Below are positions 32,760 through 42,461 of a DNA stretch of 64,000 nt, piece by piece. A program made the translations under genes and the position numbers. The DNA lies in NCBI RefSeq assembly GCF_002934685.1, contig NZ_NKHL01000119.1, positions 113,995 through 177,994 on the forward strand, written 5' to 3'. The notes under the pieces are model-generated. The model saw only the letters and a list, made by a program, of their open reading frames with translations. It was not told the origin of the DNA and did not search any database. This DNA comes from Pseudomonas bohemica (GTDB lineage Bacteria > Pseudomonadota > Gammaproteobacteria > Pseudomonadales > Pseudomonadaceae). The number at the start of each line of letters is the position of its first letter. The stretch's first letter is position 1.

Positions 32760-34199
32760 ATGCGTTTGTCTGAACTGAAAAACGCCGGTCGCACCCCGAC
32801 GCTGCCGATGAGCATTGCGTTGGCGGATGCTGCCGGTCCGGCCGAGTTGCAACTGCTGAGCCTGCTGCGCGTGCTGCCCGGTCAGCGCTACGTGGGCGCC
32901 GGAGTCTGGCGCGGGCGGCCGGTGTTGGCCAAGTTGCTGGTCGGGCACAAGGCGCCTCGGCATTTTCAGCGCGAGCTTGCAGGCGTGCAGTTGCTTGCCG
33001 AGCAGGGCCTGACCACACCGTTGCTGTTGGCCGATGGGCTTGAGGAAGGCGAGGGCGGCTGGCTGCTGTTCGAGTTTCTCGATCAGGCCCGCAGCCTTGG
33101 CGATGCGTGGAAGTCCGTCGAATACCTGCCGCCATTGGCCGATGAACAAACCGCCGTGCTGGGCGAAGCACTTGCTGTCGTCGGGCAAATGCACGCCAAG
33201 GGCCTGTGGCAGGAAGACCTGCATCTGGACAACCTGCTACGTCAGAACGGCAATCTCTACCTTATCGATGGCGCTGGCATTCGCGTCGAAGAAGCCGGCA
33301 AGCCGCTGTCCCGCCAGAAGGTGCTGGAAAACCTAGGTGTGTTCTTTGCCCAATTGCCAAAGACGCTCGAACCCTTCACCGAAGAACTGCTGGTCTACTA
33401 CCTGTTGAGCAATGGCGAACACGCGCTGCCCGTCGAAGCGTTGCGAAAACAGATCGACAAGGTCAGCCAATGGCGCCTGCGCGATTACCTGATCAAGGTT
33501 GGGCGAGAGTGCAGCCTGTTCGGCGTTTCGGATGGCCCGTTCGGGCTGCGCGCGATTCGTCGCGAGGAAGAAGCTGCCATGCTGCCGGTGCTCGACAACG
33601 CAGACACCCTGATCGACAGCGGCCACCTGTACAAAACCGGAGGCGCCGCGAGCGTGGCCAGAGCCGAGGTCAATGGCCGGGCCTTGGTAATCAAGCGCTA
33701 CAACATCAAGAACTTCACTCATTGGCTCAAACGCTTCTGGCGCCCGAGCCGCGCCTGGCATTCGTGGCGTGAAGGCAATCGTCTGATGTTTCTCGGCATC
33801 GCCACGCCCAAGCCACTGGCGTTATTGGAGCAGCGAATCTTCTGGTTACGGCGCAAGGCTTATCTGGTCACCGAATACCTGCCGGGTCCCGACATCATCG
33901 AGCGTTTCGCGCCCTATGCCACCACAGGCGATGCGCCGGAAAGTGAGTTGCAGGCGCTGGACAGGCTGTTCGCGCAGTTGATCCGCGAGCGCATCAGCCA
34001 CGGCGATCTGAAGGGGCATAACGTGTTCTGGCATCAGGACCGCTGGGCCCTGATCGATCTCGACGCCATGTGTCAGCACAGCTCGCAAAGCGCGTTCGCT
34101 GCGGCGTTTGCCAAGGATCGCGCGCGGTTCATGCGCAACTGGCCGGCCGACAGCGCGCTACACCAATTGCTGGAGCAGCGGCTGCCTAAAGCGCCTTGA
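32760..34199 (+). CDS. Tandem two-domain LPS kinase-fold protein
   Basis: A 479-residue protein (PA5006 position) with two kinase-like halves. The N-terminal half has QEDLHLDNLL (D153, N158) and LIDGAG (D170). The C-terminal half has K312 (LVIKRY), HGDLKGHNVF (D416, N421) and LIDLDAM (D433). Both halves therefore keep the catalytic aspartate, asparagine and metal-binding aspartate. The name wapQ has been used for a kinase in this P. aeruginosa locus, but I am not sure it belongs to this gene. GAGGGCGCTG precedes the ATG. It converges on the large toxin-like gene. Confidence 0.85.
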   Translation: MRLSELKNAGRTPTLPMSIALADAAGPAELQLLSLLRVLPGQRYVGAGVWRGRPVLAKLLVGHKAPRHFQRELAGVQLLAEQGLTTPLLLADGLEEGEGGWLLFEFLDQARSLGDAWKSVEYLPPLADEQTAVLGEALAVVGQMHAKGLWQEDLHLDNLLRQNGNLYLIDGAGIRVEEAGKPLSRQKVLENLGVFFAQLPKTLEPFTEELLVYYLLSNGEHALPVEALRKQIDKVSQWRLRDYLIKVGRECSLFGVSDGPFGLRAIRREEEAAMLPVLDNADTLIDSGHLYKTGGAASVARAEVNGRALVIKRYNIKNFTHWLKRFWRPSRAWHSWREGNRLMFLGIATPKPLALLEQRIFWLRRKAYLVTEYLPGPDIIERFAPYATTGDAPESELQALDRLFAQLIRERISHGDLKGHNVFWHQDRWALIDLDAMCQHSSQSAFAAAFAKDRARFMRNWPADSALHQLLEQRLPKAP

Positions 34200-34205
34200 G
34201 AGGGT

Positions 34206-34248
34206 ATGCCGAAGTGGACAGCCTGTTCAGGAGCTGGCACTTCGGCAT
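34206..34248. terminator. Hairpin between convergent genes
   Basis: Perfect 11-bp arms ATGCCGAAGTG (34206-34216) / CACTTCGGCAT (34238-34248) in the 59-bp gap between the two-domain kinase gene and the toxin-like gene. T follows on the plus strand (CATTTG). Probably a shared transcript end. Confidence 0.5.
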
Positions 34249-34258
34249 TTGGGCGTGG

Positions 34259-37200
34259 TTACCCCACTTGGTTAAAGCCGTTGCGCTGCAGTTTGCGCAA
34301 CAGCGTATCCAGGTTTTCCTGAGGCTGCAGGTGAAGGTTCATCGCGGCCCAGTTCGGGCGATCGACAAACACCTTGCCCTCGGCGTCAGTCAGCACGGGT
34401 GTGCGATAAATCGCGTTATCTCGAGCCCTGTGGACGATGACCGCAGGCTGTCCGGACTTTTGCTCGACCAACATCATGCCAGGCCGCGCCAAGCGCTCTT
34501 CCGGGGGCAGAGTGGGTGAAGGCGTGAGGTCGATGATGGTGCCCGGCACCTCTATATCAATCTTGAAATCGCTCTTGATGAAGCCTTCTCGGCCGCCCAG
34601 TGGCAGCCGCGAATATTCGCCGACGTCGATGGTAATTCCTCGGGAGGCCCCGGGGGCCACGTCATCCAGGCGAAGGCCAATCGCCCCTTCCAGCTCGGCG
34701 ATGCCGGGTACGGTTTTGTAGGTGTTGCAGTGAGTATTGCCCACGAGCGCGACCCACCTGTGCTTGCCAACGATCGCCTGATGGCGGCGAATCGTGCGCG
34801 AGGCGAAGTAATTCATCATCTGCTGTCGAGTGGTCGGGGTCTCCAGACGAATGCCTTTGAGGTGATAACTGGCGGCACAATCGATGGCGCGAACTTCAAT
34901 GCCGTGTTGTTGGGCCTTGAGCACCAGGTTTTCAAAGGTGTACAGCTTGCTCGGGTCGGTCAGATGACCGCGATCCAGACTTCGTAGATCGCCCAGCAGC
35001 CGCTCGCTCATATGACCTGTCTCGAAAAAACGATCCAGGTCCAGCTGATGCAGGTCGGTCATCAGATGCTCCATGTACAGCGTCTTCACGTTCTGTTGTG
35101 TGAGCAGCGGCAGGTTGTCGATGATGAATTTCTTGCTGGCGATCGACGCGTGAAACTCGCCGACGACCACGCCATCGGTTTGCTGATAAAGGTCGGTGAT
35201 GAATTGTTCGATGCCAGGTTGCGACTCAAGGACTGGCATCGTCGGACGCGCGGCAAAATCGTCGAAGATGATGTGCCGCGAATCCGTTTGCAGTTTCTGA
35301 CGTAATTCGTAGAAATGCTCCTCTACCGGTACGGCCTTCTCGTCAGGAGAAAAGTACCGGCTGTCCAGGCCACGGTGCCGGTTGTAGGCCAGCTCGTGCA
35401 GCATCTCGCGCATCTCTGTGGGCATCTCATACGCCGCGTCGGCGAGCGACTGTTGCAGTGCCGTCGGCGAAGTGTCGGTAACCCACTGCTCAGGGGCGAT
35501 GCGTTGCCAGCCTGCCGATTCGTCCCAGCGAAAACCTGTGGCAGCGGGGCGGGCTTTTTCGGAAACCGCAACGGCAGGGCTGTTCAGGTTGCTCGCAATA
35601 TCGGTGGGCAGGGCAGGGTCAGCCATACTCGGGTTGGCAAACTCGATCTTGAAGTCGCACGGCGCCGAATGGGCATTGGTGGCCGCTCGGCCAGTATCGA
35701 CGCTGATGCGTGTTGCCCGGCCCGCTGGCACATCTTCGATGTGCACGCTGATCACACCTTGCAACTCGGCAATACCGGGGATTTGTTCGTCGGTGGTTGC
35801 CACCTCCTGGTCGAGCAAGGCGATCCAGCGCCTGGTCGGATCTTGAGCAACGTCCGCGCTGATGACCTTGTGGCCGAAGAAGTTGCTCATTTTTTTTGCC
35901 GCTGCGCTGTCCGCGGCAGGCGTTGCGACCTCGAAGCCATCCACCGGATAGCTGACCGAGGAGTTCAATGGACGAACCTCGATGCCGTGGCGATGAGCTT
36001 CCTTGATGAGGTGGTAGTAGTCGAATTCGCGGCTTGTATTATCCAGCGCGCCACCGTTGATGAACTCCAGATGGTATTTGATCTCGTGAGAACCGGAGCG
36101 AATGGTTCGGCCTTTGTTGTGATACTTGGCCAACTTGCGCAGGTGTTTGTCGGTGAACAGGTGTGGCAGGTAAATAATTTCGACACGCTGCTGGACCAGG
36201 TCCTGCATGTGTTTGATGAGCAAATGTTTGCTGGCGATGGATTTGGGCGCTTCGCTCAGGACCAGTCCTTTGCTGTGGGTAAAGATACTTTCCAGAAAGC
36301 TGCCGACACCTGCGGGCGAGTTGATTGCGGGGATCGGCGGGCGAGGAGGCAGCACAACGGCTTGCTCGAAGAACTCCTGGGCGCGGTCGTAAAGCTTCTT
36401 TTTGACCGCACGCAGCACTTCCCGCATCTCTGCGTAAAAAACTTCGAAGTATTCCTCCAGTCCCGCGCCCAGGTCATCCAGCGGCGCAATGTCGATGATT
36501 CTGTCCAAATGGCGCTGATAGTTCTTCGGCACTTGGAACTCATCCAGGCTCGAATGCGCAGTGGCGCTTGTCGCTGTTTGCGCCTGCAACGGCGTGAAGC
36601 CGGTGAGGTCATCCTTGCCGCCGCCGCGCAGGCCCGTGCGCTCGATCAGCCTCCACTGGCCTTGGTTGTCCAGTTTTACTGGCTGGCGCCCGAAAAACGC
36701 ATACGGGTTTTGCGGGTCGACAATATTCCAGCAGCGAAGGCTCGCGTCGTACTGGACCTGATAGACCCGCCCGTTCATTTCGATGTAATGCGTGCCGTTA
36801 CCCAGGTAGACGCCGTTGGCGTGTCCTTCAGTGACCCGAGGCAGGTCGCGCAGGGAAATATGCACGACACGGTCGGCACTCACTGCATCCGGCCTGGGCG
36901 GCGTTGCAGTGGAGAATGACTGCCCAAGCGGCCGCCAAGCGCCGCTGGCATCTTTGAGCGCATAGTGCCTTGTCGCGTAAACATCCTCATTGTCGAAACC
37001 CAGACTGCGGTACACCGGCGCCTGGCCGTTCGCATTGGGCTTGCCGATCAGGAACGGCTCATCCTCGAGTTCGATCGGATAGAGTTTTTCGCTTTTGGTT
37101 GAGCGCGACAGTTTTTTCAGCGCGGCAGGCTTAGCGGTAGTGTTCGAGCCCTTGCCCAGCTTGCGCAGCAGGCCGCCAAAACCCTTCAAACCTGACTGCA

Positions 37201-40200
37201 AGTCGCCTGCGGCCCCGGCCATGTTCAGCATCGAGGCAAGAATCAGCGCATCGGCGTCTTCCGGCGACTCGCCCGTCAGCGCCTGAAATGCCTTGAAGCT
37301 GTCACGCAGCGAAAGCCCGACGCCGACCACGAAGCTGGCAGGCGGGAATGGCATCGTAAGCACCGTGGCAACGATGTCGACAGTGGTCCAGATCAACTGG
37401 CTAAGCATGTCATGGCGACCGGTCGTGGTGTCCTCCACGTCCCGCAGCTTGCGTTCGATCGGCCGGTTAAAGCAGAACTGCGCGAAGTCGGCGATCGACT
37501 CCTTTGGAATGACCGGTGGTTTGTTGGCATTGCCCTGTTTCATATCGTTGAGGAAGAATGACAGAACTCGGCGCGCGTTGATTCGGCAACGATCCTTGTA
37601 GTAGTCGATCATGCCCGGTTGACTGAGGGATGCAACGAACGAACCGAATACCCGGAACTCGACCCCGTCGGGGGCTTGCGGTGTATAAAGCAGCGGCGCG
37701 AGCCTGTTTTCGTTGGATAACAGGGCGAAGCAGCCTTGCACGGTTTCCAAATGAGTCAGCTTGGTGTTGGGAATGACCAGTTGATCCAGCAGCTTCAAGT
37801 GCGAGGCGATGAAGGGTTTGTCGATGTGGATTTGCAGCGGATGAATCGGATAGCGGGCACGGCTCTCGGCGTCGGTGCGATGAGCGTTGTCGATGGCGAC
37901 TTCGAGCCATTGATATTGAGCCGCATCGATGTGTCCTTTGAGCAGGCTGCGCAGTGCGGCGGCCTGCATCTGCAGGCAGGTGATCTGCGTGCTGGCCTGG
38001 CGGCGGAATCCGTAACCGGTGGATGCAGGGTCCAGCAGCGTACGCCTGATCAGCGCGACGTAGGCGTCACAGAGCCATTTGCCACGCACCGAGCCTGCGA
38101 CCTGCTCCGGCGTGAGAGCGCTCAGATCAACGCCTTCCGGCCCGCTGAACGTCGCCATGGTATCGGCGGCCGGGTTGAGAAAGCCGAGGCTGTCGTCATA
38201 GCCGTTGCGCATCATCTGGGTGTAGGTCAGCGTTTCTCGCGCAGACGTGATGACGATGCGGTCAGGGTCCACAGTGCCGGCGGGCACGTTAAGCAACTGA
38301 GCGATTTTCTCGCTGGCACGCTGGTGCACATAGTCATCGAACGCCTGAACCCTGGTATGCGGCTGCGCGTCGTAATTACTGACGGCGCCATTGATCGCGT
38401 CTTCCAGAGCCAGCAGTTTTTGGCGCTGGGCGGGACTGGCCTTCATATACCAGTCGGGGGTGTGGGCTTGCTGATTGGAAAGCGTGATCTGCACCAATTC
38501 GCTGACCAGCCCTTGCAAAGCTGCGTCGTAGCCTTGCAGTGTCGTCAGCTGCACGAAGTCGGGCTCGGGGTGAGGTTTGTGTGTGAGAGCGTCCAGGGTC
38601 TGGTTCAGCGCAGGGCGATTGGAGGCTTGCAGTTGGGCGAGCAAGTAGTCGCGCATCTGGGGAATGGTCGCCCACGCCACCAGTTCATGGAGCAGCTGCG
38701 TTTCGTTGGCAAAGCTCTGGAACAGCTGAGTTCGCGGCGCGTCCGAGGCGAACATGATCAGCCGCTCAAGCTCTCCCTGGGCATTGTCTTTCCTCACGAC
38801 CAACAGGCGCGCAAGGACGTTGTCATTCATTCGAATGTGCTGGACCGTCAACCTTGCGCCGTCTTCAAGAGGCATGGACCCGGTCATGGCCTTGATCGCG
38901 GCGAAGTCGTCGGCCGATATATGGCCCTGCATTCTGGCGGCATAGGCCGACTCGGCCAGCTGGATGCCGATCAACTCGCCCATCAGTTTCTGGTTGGACA
39001 CCCTGGCGTAGGTCTTGCGCTGATACTCCCCGAAGCTGGCTCGAAGATTCAGCGCCTCGATGGTACGGGCCATATAAGCAGGCGTCAGCGCGGGGTGAGT
39101 GCTGCCCACCGGCACGCCATCGATGCTGATTCTGGTCTTGGTCAGAAAAGCCGAGCCCGGCGCCTGGTCATCCGGGTGCAGGCCATAAAGCGCCAGCTGG
39201 GGCAGGGTGCGCGTGATGGTGTAGTGCTGGCCGGTAATCGGCAGGGTGCGCTGGGTACTCACGCTGATCTTGTCGGGCGCGAGGTCGTAACCCAGATCGT
39301 TGGCGATGGCCGCGCGCAGGCTGACATCTGCATATTGCTCGGCAGAAGCCGCTCCGTTAAGGGCACTGGATAGGGCTTCGCGGGCCTGGTCGTAACGCTG
39401 CATGTGCTGTTTGAGCAATTCGAGATCCGTCACCGAAGCGATTTTGATCCACTGCGGCAAGGCCGCGCGCATATTGCGTTCGGCCAGCACTCGTTCGCGT
39501 CGCTCCAGCATCGCTGCCGGCCCGAACAGTCCGGACATGGCAATGGCGCGCTCGATCTGTGCGGCCCGTTGGTCAGGGTCAGTGGTCAGCCCGGCGCCAC
39601 AGACATAGCGCACATCCTCACGTTGCTTATCGATCTGGCTTTGCACCGCATGCAAGTACGGATTGGCTGTGATGGCCTGTAGCTGCACATCGGATGCGCT
39701 GAAGGCGTCGATGAACAGGTCCGAATCATTGGCGACGGCGAAGGCTATGTCCTGATGGCGCTGATCGGCGTTGATCAGCAAGGCCCAGCGCAGTTCCGTG
39801 TCGTTGAGCCACTGAGCGACGGTATCGAGCAGTGCGTGCCGGGTCGCGAACTCGGTCAGGCCGATGCCCGGCAATGCCAGCAGCGTGCGCCCGGTTGCCA
39901 ACGTCATGACCAGCGCACCCCGGATTTCCACCCGGGTCGCAGCGTTGAATTGCACATGCAGCGATGAGGCGCTGACCTGGCCCTGCGCGCCGTCACTTGA
40001 GGCGGGGCCGGACTGCGCCATACACGTTACGGCGTCCGGTCTGAGTTCGTTCTCGTGGGATTTGATCAAGGCCTCGTCATGGATCGACTTTTCTAGGCAG
40101 TCAGCAAATAGACTTGCCCGACTTCGTCCCGAGGCGCTGAGCGTTTGCCAGTAGCTGGTGAGGCGTTGCAACAGACCACTGACGTGCTCCTCGACTTGCA

Positions 40201-40366
40201 CTTTGTTTCCGCTCTTCAGGGCGTCGAGCAATACCTGCGGTGCCTTGGGCAAATGACGCGATTCTTCGACGAGGGTTGTGTGGGTCTGGATCAGACGTTT
40301 CAGCGCGGCTGCAGCGCCAGGCTGCGTGGCAGCAGGTGCTGCGCGGACAGGTGTGAGCTTGAGCAT
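34259..40366 (-). CDS. Large dermonecrotic-toxin-like protein with duplicated TIKI/EreA-like C-terminal domain
   Basis: A 2035-residue protein with no signal peptide, preceded by AGGAAACACGATCC. The N-terminal and central two thirds resemble the long Pseudomonas proteins annotated as dermonecrotic-toxin or DUF6543 family. A hydrophobic stretch lies at about 993-1018 (TVLTMPFPPASFVVGVG) and could insert in a membrane. The C-terminus holds two related domains. The second (about 1700-1920) has GEFH (1736-1739), YMEH (E1766, H1767) and VGNTH (H1879), a pattern like TIKI/EreA/ChaN enzymes. The first (about 1335-1560) has SEAP, YLPH and LLDQEV at the same spots. It interrupts the LPS cluster, on the opposite strand; no secretion, immunity or chaperone gene adjoins. 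Toxin function is inferred. Confidence 0.7.
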   Translation of the reverse strand: MLKLTPVRAAPAATQPGAAAALKRLIQTHTTLVEESRHLPKAPQVLLDALKSGNKVQVEEHVSGLLQRLTSYWQTLSASGRSRASLFADCLEKSIHDEALIKSHENELRPDAVTCMAQSGPASSDGAQGQVSASSLHVQFNAATRVEIRGALVMTLATGRTLLALPGIGLTEFATRHALLDTVAQWLNDTELRWALLINADQRHQDIAFAVANDSDLFIDAFSASDVQLQAITANPYLHAVQSQIDKQREDVRYVCGAGLTTDPDQRAAQIERAIAMSGLFGPAAMLERRERVLAERNMRAALPQWIKIASVTDLELLKQHMQRYDQAREALSSALNGAASAEQYADVSLRAAIANDLGYDLAPDKISVSTQRTLPITGQHYTITRTLPQLALYGLHPDDQAPGSAFLTKTRISIDGVPVGSTHPALTPAYMARTIEALNLRASFGEYQRKTYARVSNQKLMGELIGIQLAESAYAARMQGHISADDFAAIKAMTGSMPLEDGARLTVQHIRMNDNVLARLLVVRKDNAQGELERLIMFASDAPRTQLFQSFANETQLLHELVAWATIPQMRDYLLAQLQASNRPALNQTLDALTHKPHPEPDFVQLTTLQGYDAALQGLVSELVQITLSNQQAHTPDWYMKASPAQRQKLLALEDAINGAVSNYDAQPHTRVQAFDDYVHQRASEKIAQLLNVPAGTVDPDRIVITSARETLTYTQMMRNGYDDSLGFLNPAADTMATFSGPEGVDLSALTPEQVAGSVRGKWLCDAYVALIRRTLLDPASTGYGFRRQASTQITCLQMQAAALRSLLKGHIDAAQYQWLEVAIDNAHRTDAESRARYPIHPLQIHIDKPFIASHLKLLDQLVIPNTKLTHLETVQGCFALLSNENRLAPLLYTPQAPDGVEFRVFGSFVASLSQPGMIDYYKDRCRINARRVLSFFLNDMKQGNANKPPVIPKESIADFAQFCFNRPIERKLRDVEDTTTGRHDMLSQLIWTTVDIVATVLTMPFPPASFVVGVGLSLRDSFKAFQALTGESPEDADALILASMLNMAGAAGDLQSGLKGFGGLLRKLGKGSNTTAKPAALKKLSRSTKSEKLYPIELEDEPFLIGKPNANGQAPVYRSLGFDNEDVYATRHYALKDASGAWRPLGQSFSTATPPRPDAVSADRVVHISLRDLPRVTEGHANGVYLGNGTHYIEMNGRVYQVQYDASLRCWNIVDPQNPYAFFGRQPVKLDNQGQWRLIERTGLRGGGKDDLTGFTPLQAQTATSATAHSSLDEFQVPKNYQRHLDRIIDIAPLDDLGAGLEEYFEVFYAEMREVLRAVKKKLYDRAQEFFEQAVVLPPRPPIPAINSPAGVGSFLESIFTHSKGLVLSEAPKSIASKHLLIKHMQDLVQQRVEIIYLPHLFTDKHLRKLAKYHNKGRTIRSGSHEIKYHLEFINGGALDNTSREFDYYHLIKEAHRHGIEVRPLNSSVSYPVDGFEVATPAADSAAAKKMSNFFGHKVISADVAQDPTRRWIALLDQEVATTDEQIPGIAELQGVISVHIEDVPAGRATRISVDTGRAATNAHSAPCDFKIEFANPSMADPALPTDIASNLNSPAVAVSEKARPAATGFRWDESAGWQRIAPEQWVTDTSPTALQQSLADAAYEMPTEMREMLHELAYNRHRGLDSRYFSPDEKAVPVEEHFYELRQKLQTDSRHIIFDDFAARPTMPVLESQPGIEQFITDLYQQTDGVVVGEFHASIASKKFIIDNLPLLTQQNVKTLYMEHLMTDLHQLDLDRFFETGHMSERLLGDLRSLDRGHLTDPSKLYTFENLVLKAQQHGIEVRAIDCAASYHLKGIRLETPTTRQQMMNYFASRTIRRHQAIVGKHRWVALVGNTHCNTYKTVPGIAELEGAIGLRLDDVAPGASRGITIDVGEYSRLPLGGREGFIKSDFKIDIEVPGTIIDLTPSPTLPPEERLARPGMMLVEQKSGQPAVIVHRARDNAIYRTPVLTDAEGKVFVDRPNWAAMNLHLQPQENLDTLLRKLQRNGFNQVG

Positions 40367-40603
40367 GGATCGTGTTTCCTGATTGGCCCTCTGGAAAGCA
40401 GGGCGCCGTCAACGCGGGATTGCGTGATGCGCAAGCAATCAATCAGGGTTCGTTCAGGGCAGGGCGGTAGATATGTATTGCAGTGCATCTGCAGCAGCGG
40501 CTCACGAAAAGGCGTCTTCCCCGCGTTGCCGTCGGCCGTTGTGCGCCCGGACAACCACCGGCACGGTTTTATTCGCCCCGCGCCATATCTTGGTTCATTA
40601 CGC

Positions 40604-40609
40604 TATAAT
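40604..40609 (+). promoter_or_regulatory. -10 element upstream of the carbamoyltransferase gene
   Basis: A consensus TATAAT 95 bp before the GTG start; a good -35 is not obvious. It probably drives the 40704-onward LPS operon. The rest of the 337-bp divergent gap (40367-40703) shows no gene or repeat. Confidence 0.5.
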
Positions 40610-40703
40610 CCCGCCCTTTAGCTGCCCGCCGCACTTGCGCCAGGCGCACCTTATTCGTCAGGCGCACGACGCCTGTCTGCAGACTTTAAGAGGCTAGACC
40701 CTA

Positions 40704-42461
40704 GTGGCATTGACGATCCTTGGCCTGTCCGGCGCCCTTAGCCATGATCCTTCCGCGGCCCTGTATATCGACGGCAAACTGATTGCAGCTGCCGAAGAAG
40801 AGCGCTTCGTTCGCGACAAACACGCAAAGAACCGCATGCCGTACGAGTCTGCGAAGTTCTGCCTGGAGCAGGCTGGCATCAAACCGTCCGACGTCGATGT
40901 GGTTGCCATTCCGTTCGCCCCAATCAGCCTGTTCGGCGAAGCACGCTGGCACTATGCTAAGCGTTACTGGTATGCCCCGGATCGGGCACTTGACGCCATT
41001 CTGATGGGTAATCGTCGCTACAAGCGCTATCGCAACAAGATCGTCTGGTGCCTCGAGCAACTGGGCTTCGATCCGAAGAAGATCAAGATCGAGCCGGTCG
41101 AGCACCACCTGGCCCACGCTTCCAGCGCCTATCACTGCTCCGGTTTCAAAGAGAAAACCGCAATCCTGGGGATCGATGGCAAGGGCGAGTACGCCACCAC
41201 GTTCTTCGGCTACGGCGAGAACGGCAAGATCCACAAGATCAAGGAATTCTATGACCCGGACTCCCTCGGCGGCTTGTACGGCGCGATCACGGAGTTCCTC
41301 GGCTTCGAAATGCTCGATGGCGAGTTCAAGGTCATGGGCATGGCGCCTTACGGCGATGCCAGCAAATACGACTTCTCGCGTCTGGCCAGTTTCGAAAATG
41401 GCGAACTGGTGATCAACACCGAATACGCCAACGTCATCGGCCTGCGCCGCTATAAAGAGAAGGGCAAGGGCTTCTACTTCTCGCCCAAGCTGATCGAGTG
41501 GCTGGGTCCCAAGCGCGAAGGCGACATTGCCGACGAACCGTACATCCACTACGCGGCCAGCATGCAGGCGCTGTTCGAGAAGCTGGCGTTGCAGATGATG
41601 GATCACTACCTGGGCGATATCCTCAAGGAAACCGGCAAGATCGCGTTCGCTGGCGGCTGCGCACTCAACGTCAAGCTGAACCAGAAGATCATCGCCCGTC
41701 CGGAAGTCAAAGAGCTGTTCGTGCAGCCCGCTTCTGGCGATGCGGGTACGGCGGTCGGTGCTGCCGCTTACGTTTCCCACGCTCGCGGTGTACCGGTCGA
41801 GAAGATGGAACACGTCTACCTCGGCCCGTCGTACAGCAACGAAGACGTAATCGCGGCGTGTGCCCGCCATCCGAGCCGGCCTGCATGGCGCAAGCTTGAG
41901 AACATGCCCGAGCAGATCGCCAGGATCATGGTCGACGGCAACCCGGTGGCCTGGTTCCAGGGCCGCATGGAGTTCGGCCCGCGCGCGCTGGGCGGTCGTT
42001 CGATCATCGGCTGCCCGAGCGTGGCCGGCGTTGCCGACCGCATCAACCACCAGATCAAGTTCCGCGAGCGCTGGAGGCCTTTCTGCCCGTCGATGCTCGA
42101 CACCGTTGCGCCACAGATGATCAAGATCGATCACCCGGCGCCGTTCATGACCTTCACCTTTGAAGTCGCCGAAGAGTGGAAGACCCGCGTGCCGGAAGTC
42201 GTCCACGAAGACGGCACATCCCGCGCCCAGGTGCTCAAGCGCGAATACAACCCGCGTTACTACGACATGATGAAGGCGCTGGAAAACCTGACCGGTAACG
42301 GCGTGTCGCTGAACACCTCGCTCAACCGTCGCGGCGAGCCGATGATCTGCTCGCCAACCGACGCCCTGAACATGTTCTTCGGCTCGGACCTGCAGTACCT
42401 GATCATGGAAGACATCCTGGTGGTCAAAGAGGGCGCGGATACCTATGACACGCTCGGCTGA
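40704..42461 (+). CDS. wapO: NodU/CmcH-family carbamoyltransferase (LPS core O-carbamoylation)
   Basis: A 585-residue O-carbamoyltransferase. Its N-terminal Kae1/YrdC-related ATPase fold starts ILGLSGALSHDPSAAL and has the metal-binding H-x3-H of EHHLAHASSAY. The C-terminal domain includes GRMEFGPRALGGRSI, the carbamoyl-phosphate site. In P. aeruginosa the enzyme at this locus carbamoylates HepII of the core; I recall the name wapO. The start is GTG at 40704. The end overlaps the next gene by 17 bp. Confidence 0.88.
   Translation: MALTILGLSGALSHDPSAALYIDGKLIAAAEEERFVRDKHAKNRMPYESAKFCLEQAGIKPSDVDVVAIPFAPISLFGEARWHYAKRYWYAPDRALDAILMGNRRYKRYRNKIVWCLEQLGFDPKKIKIEPVEHHLAHASSAYHCSGFKEKTAILGIDGKGEYATTFFGYGENGKIHKIKEFYDPDSLGGLYGAITEFLGFEMLDGEFKVMGMAPYGDASKYDFSRLASFENGELVINTEYANVIGLRRYKEKGKGFYFSPKLIEWLGPKREGDIADEPYIHYAASMQALFEKLALQMMDHYLGDILKETGKIAFAGGCALNVKLNQKIIARPEVKELFVQPASGDAGTAVGAAAYVSHARGVPVEKMEHVYLGPSYSNEDVIAACARHPSRPAWRKLENMPEQIARIMVDGNPVAWFQGRMEFGPRALGGRSIIGCPSVAGVADRINHQIKFRERWRPFCPSMLDTVAPQMIKIDHPAPFMTFTFEVAEEWKTRVPEVVHEDGTSRAQVLKREYNPRYYDMMKALENLTGNGVSLNTSLNRRGEPMICSPTDALNMFFGSDLQYLIMEDILVVKEGADTYDTLG

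Noticed and set aside
37736..39373. 545-residue plus-strand frame opposite the toxin-like gene
   Set aside because: Composition is typical of a complementary-strand shadow, while the minus-strand frame has a proper ribosome-binding site and domain structure.
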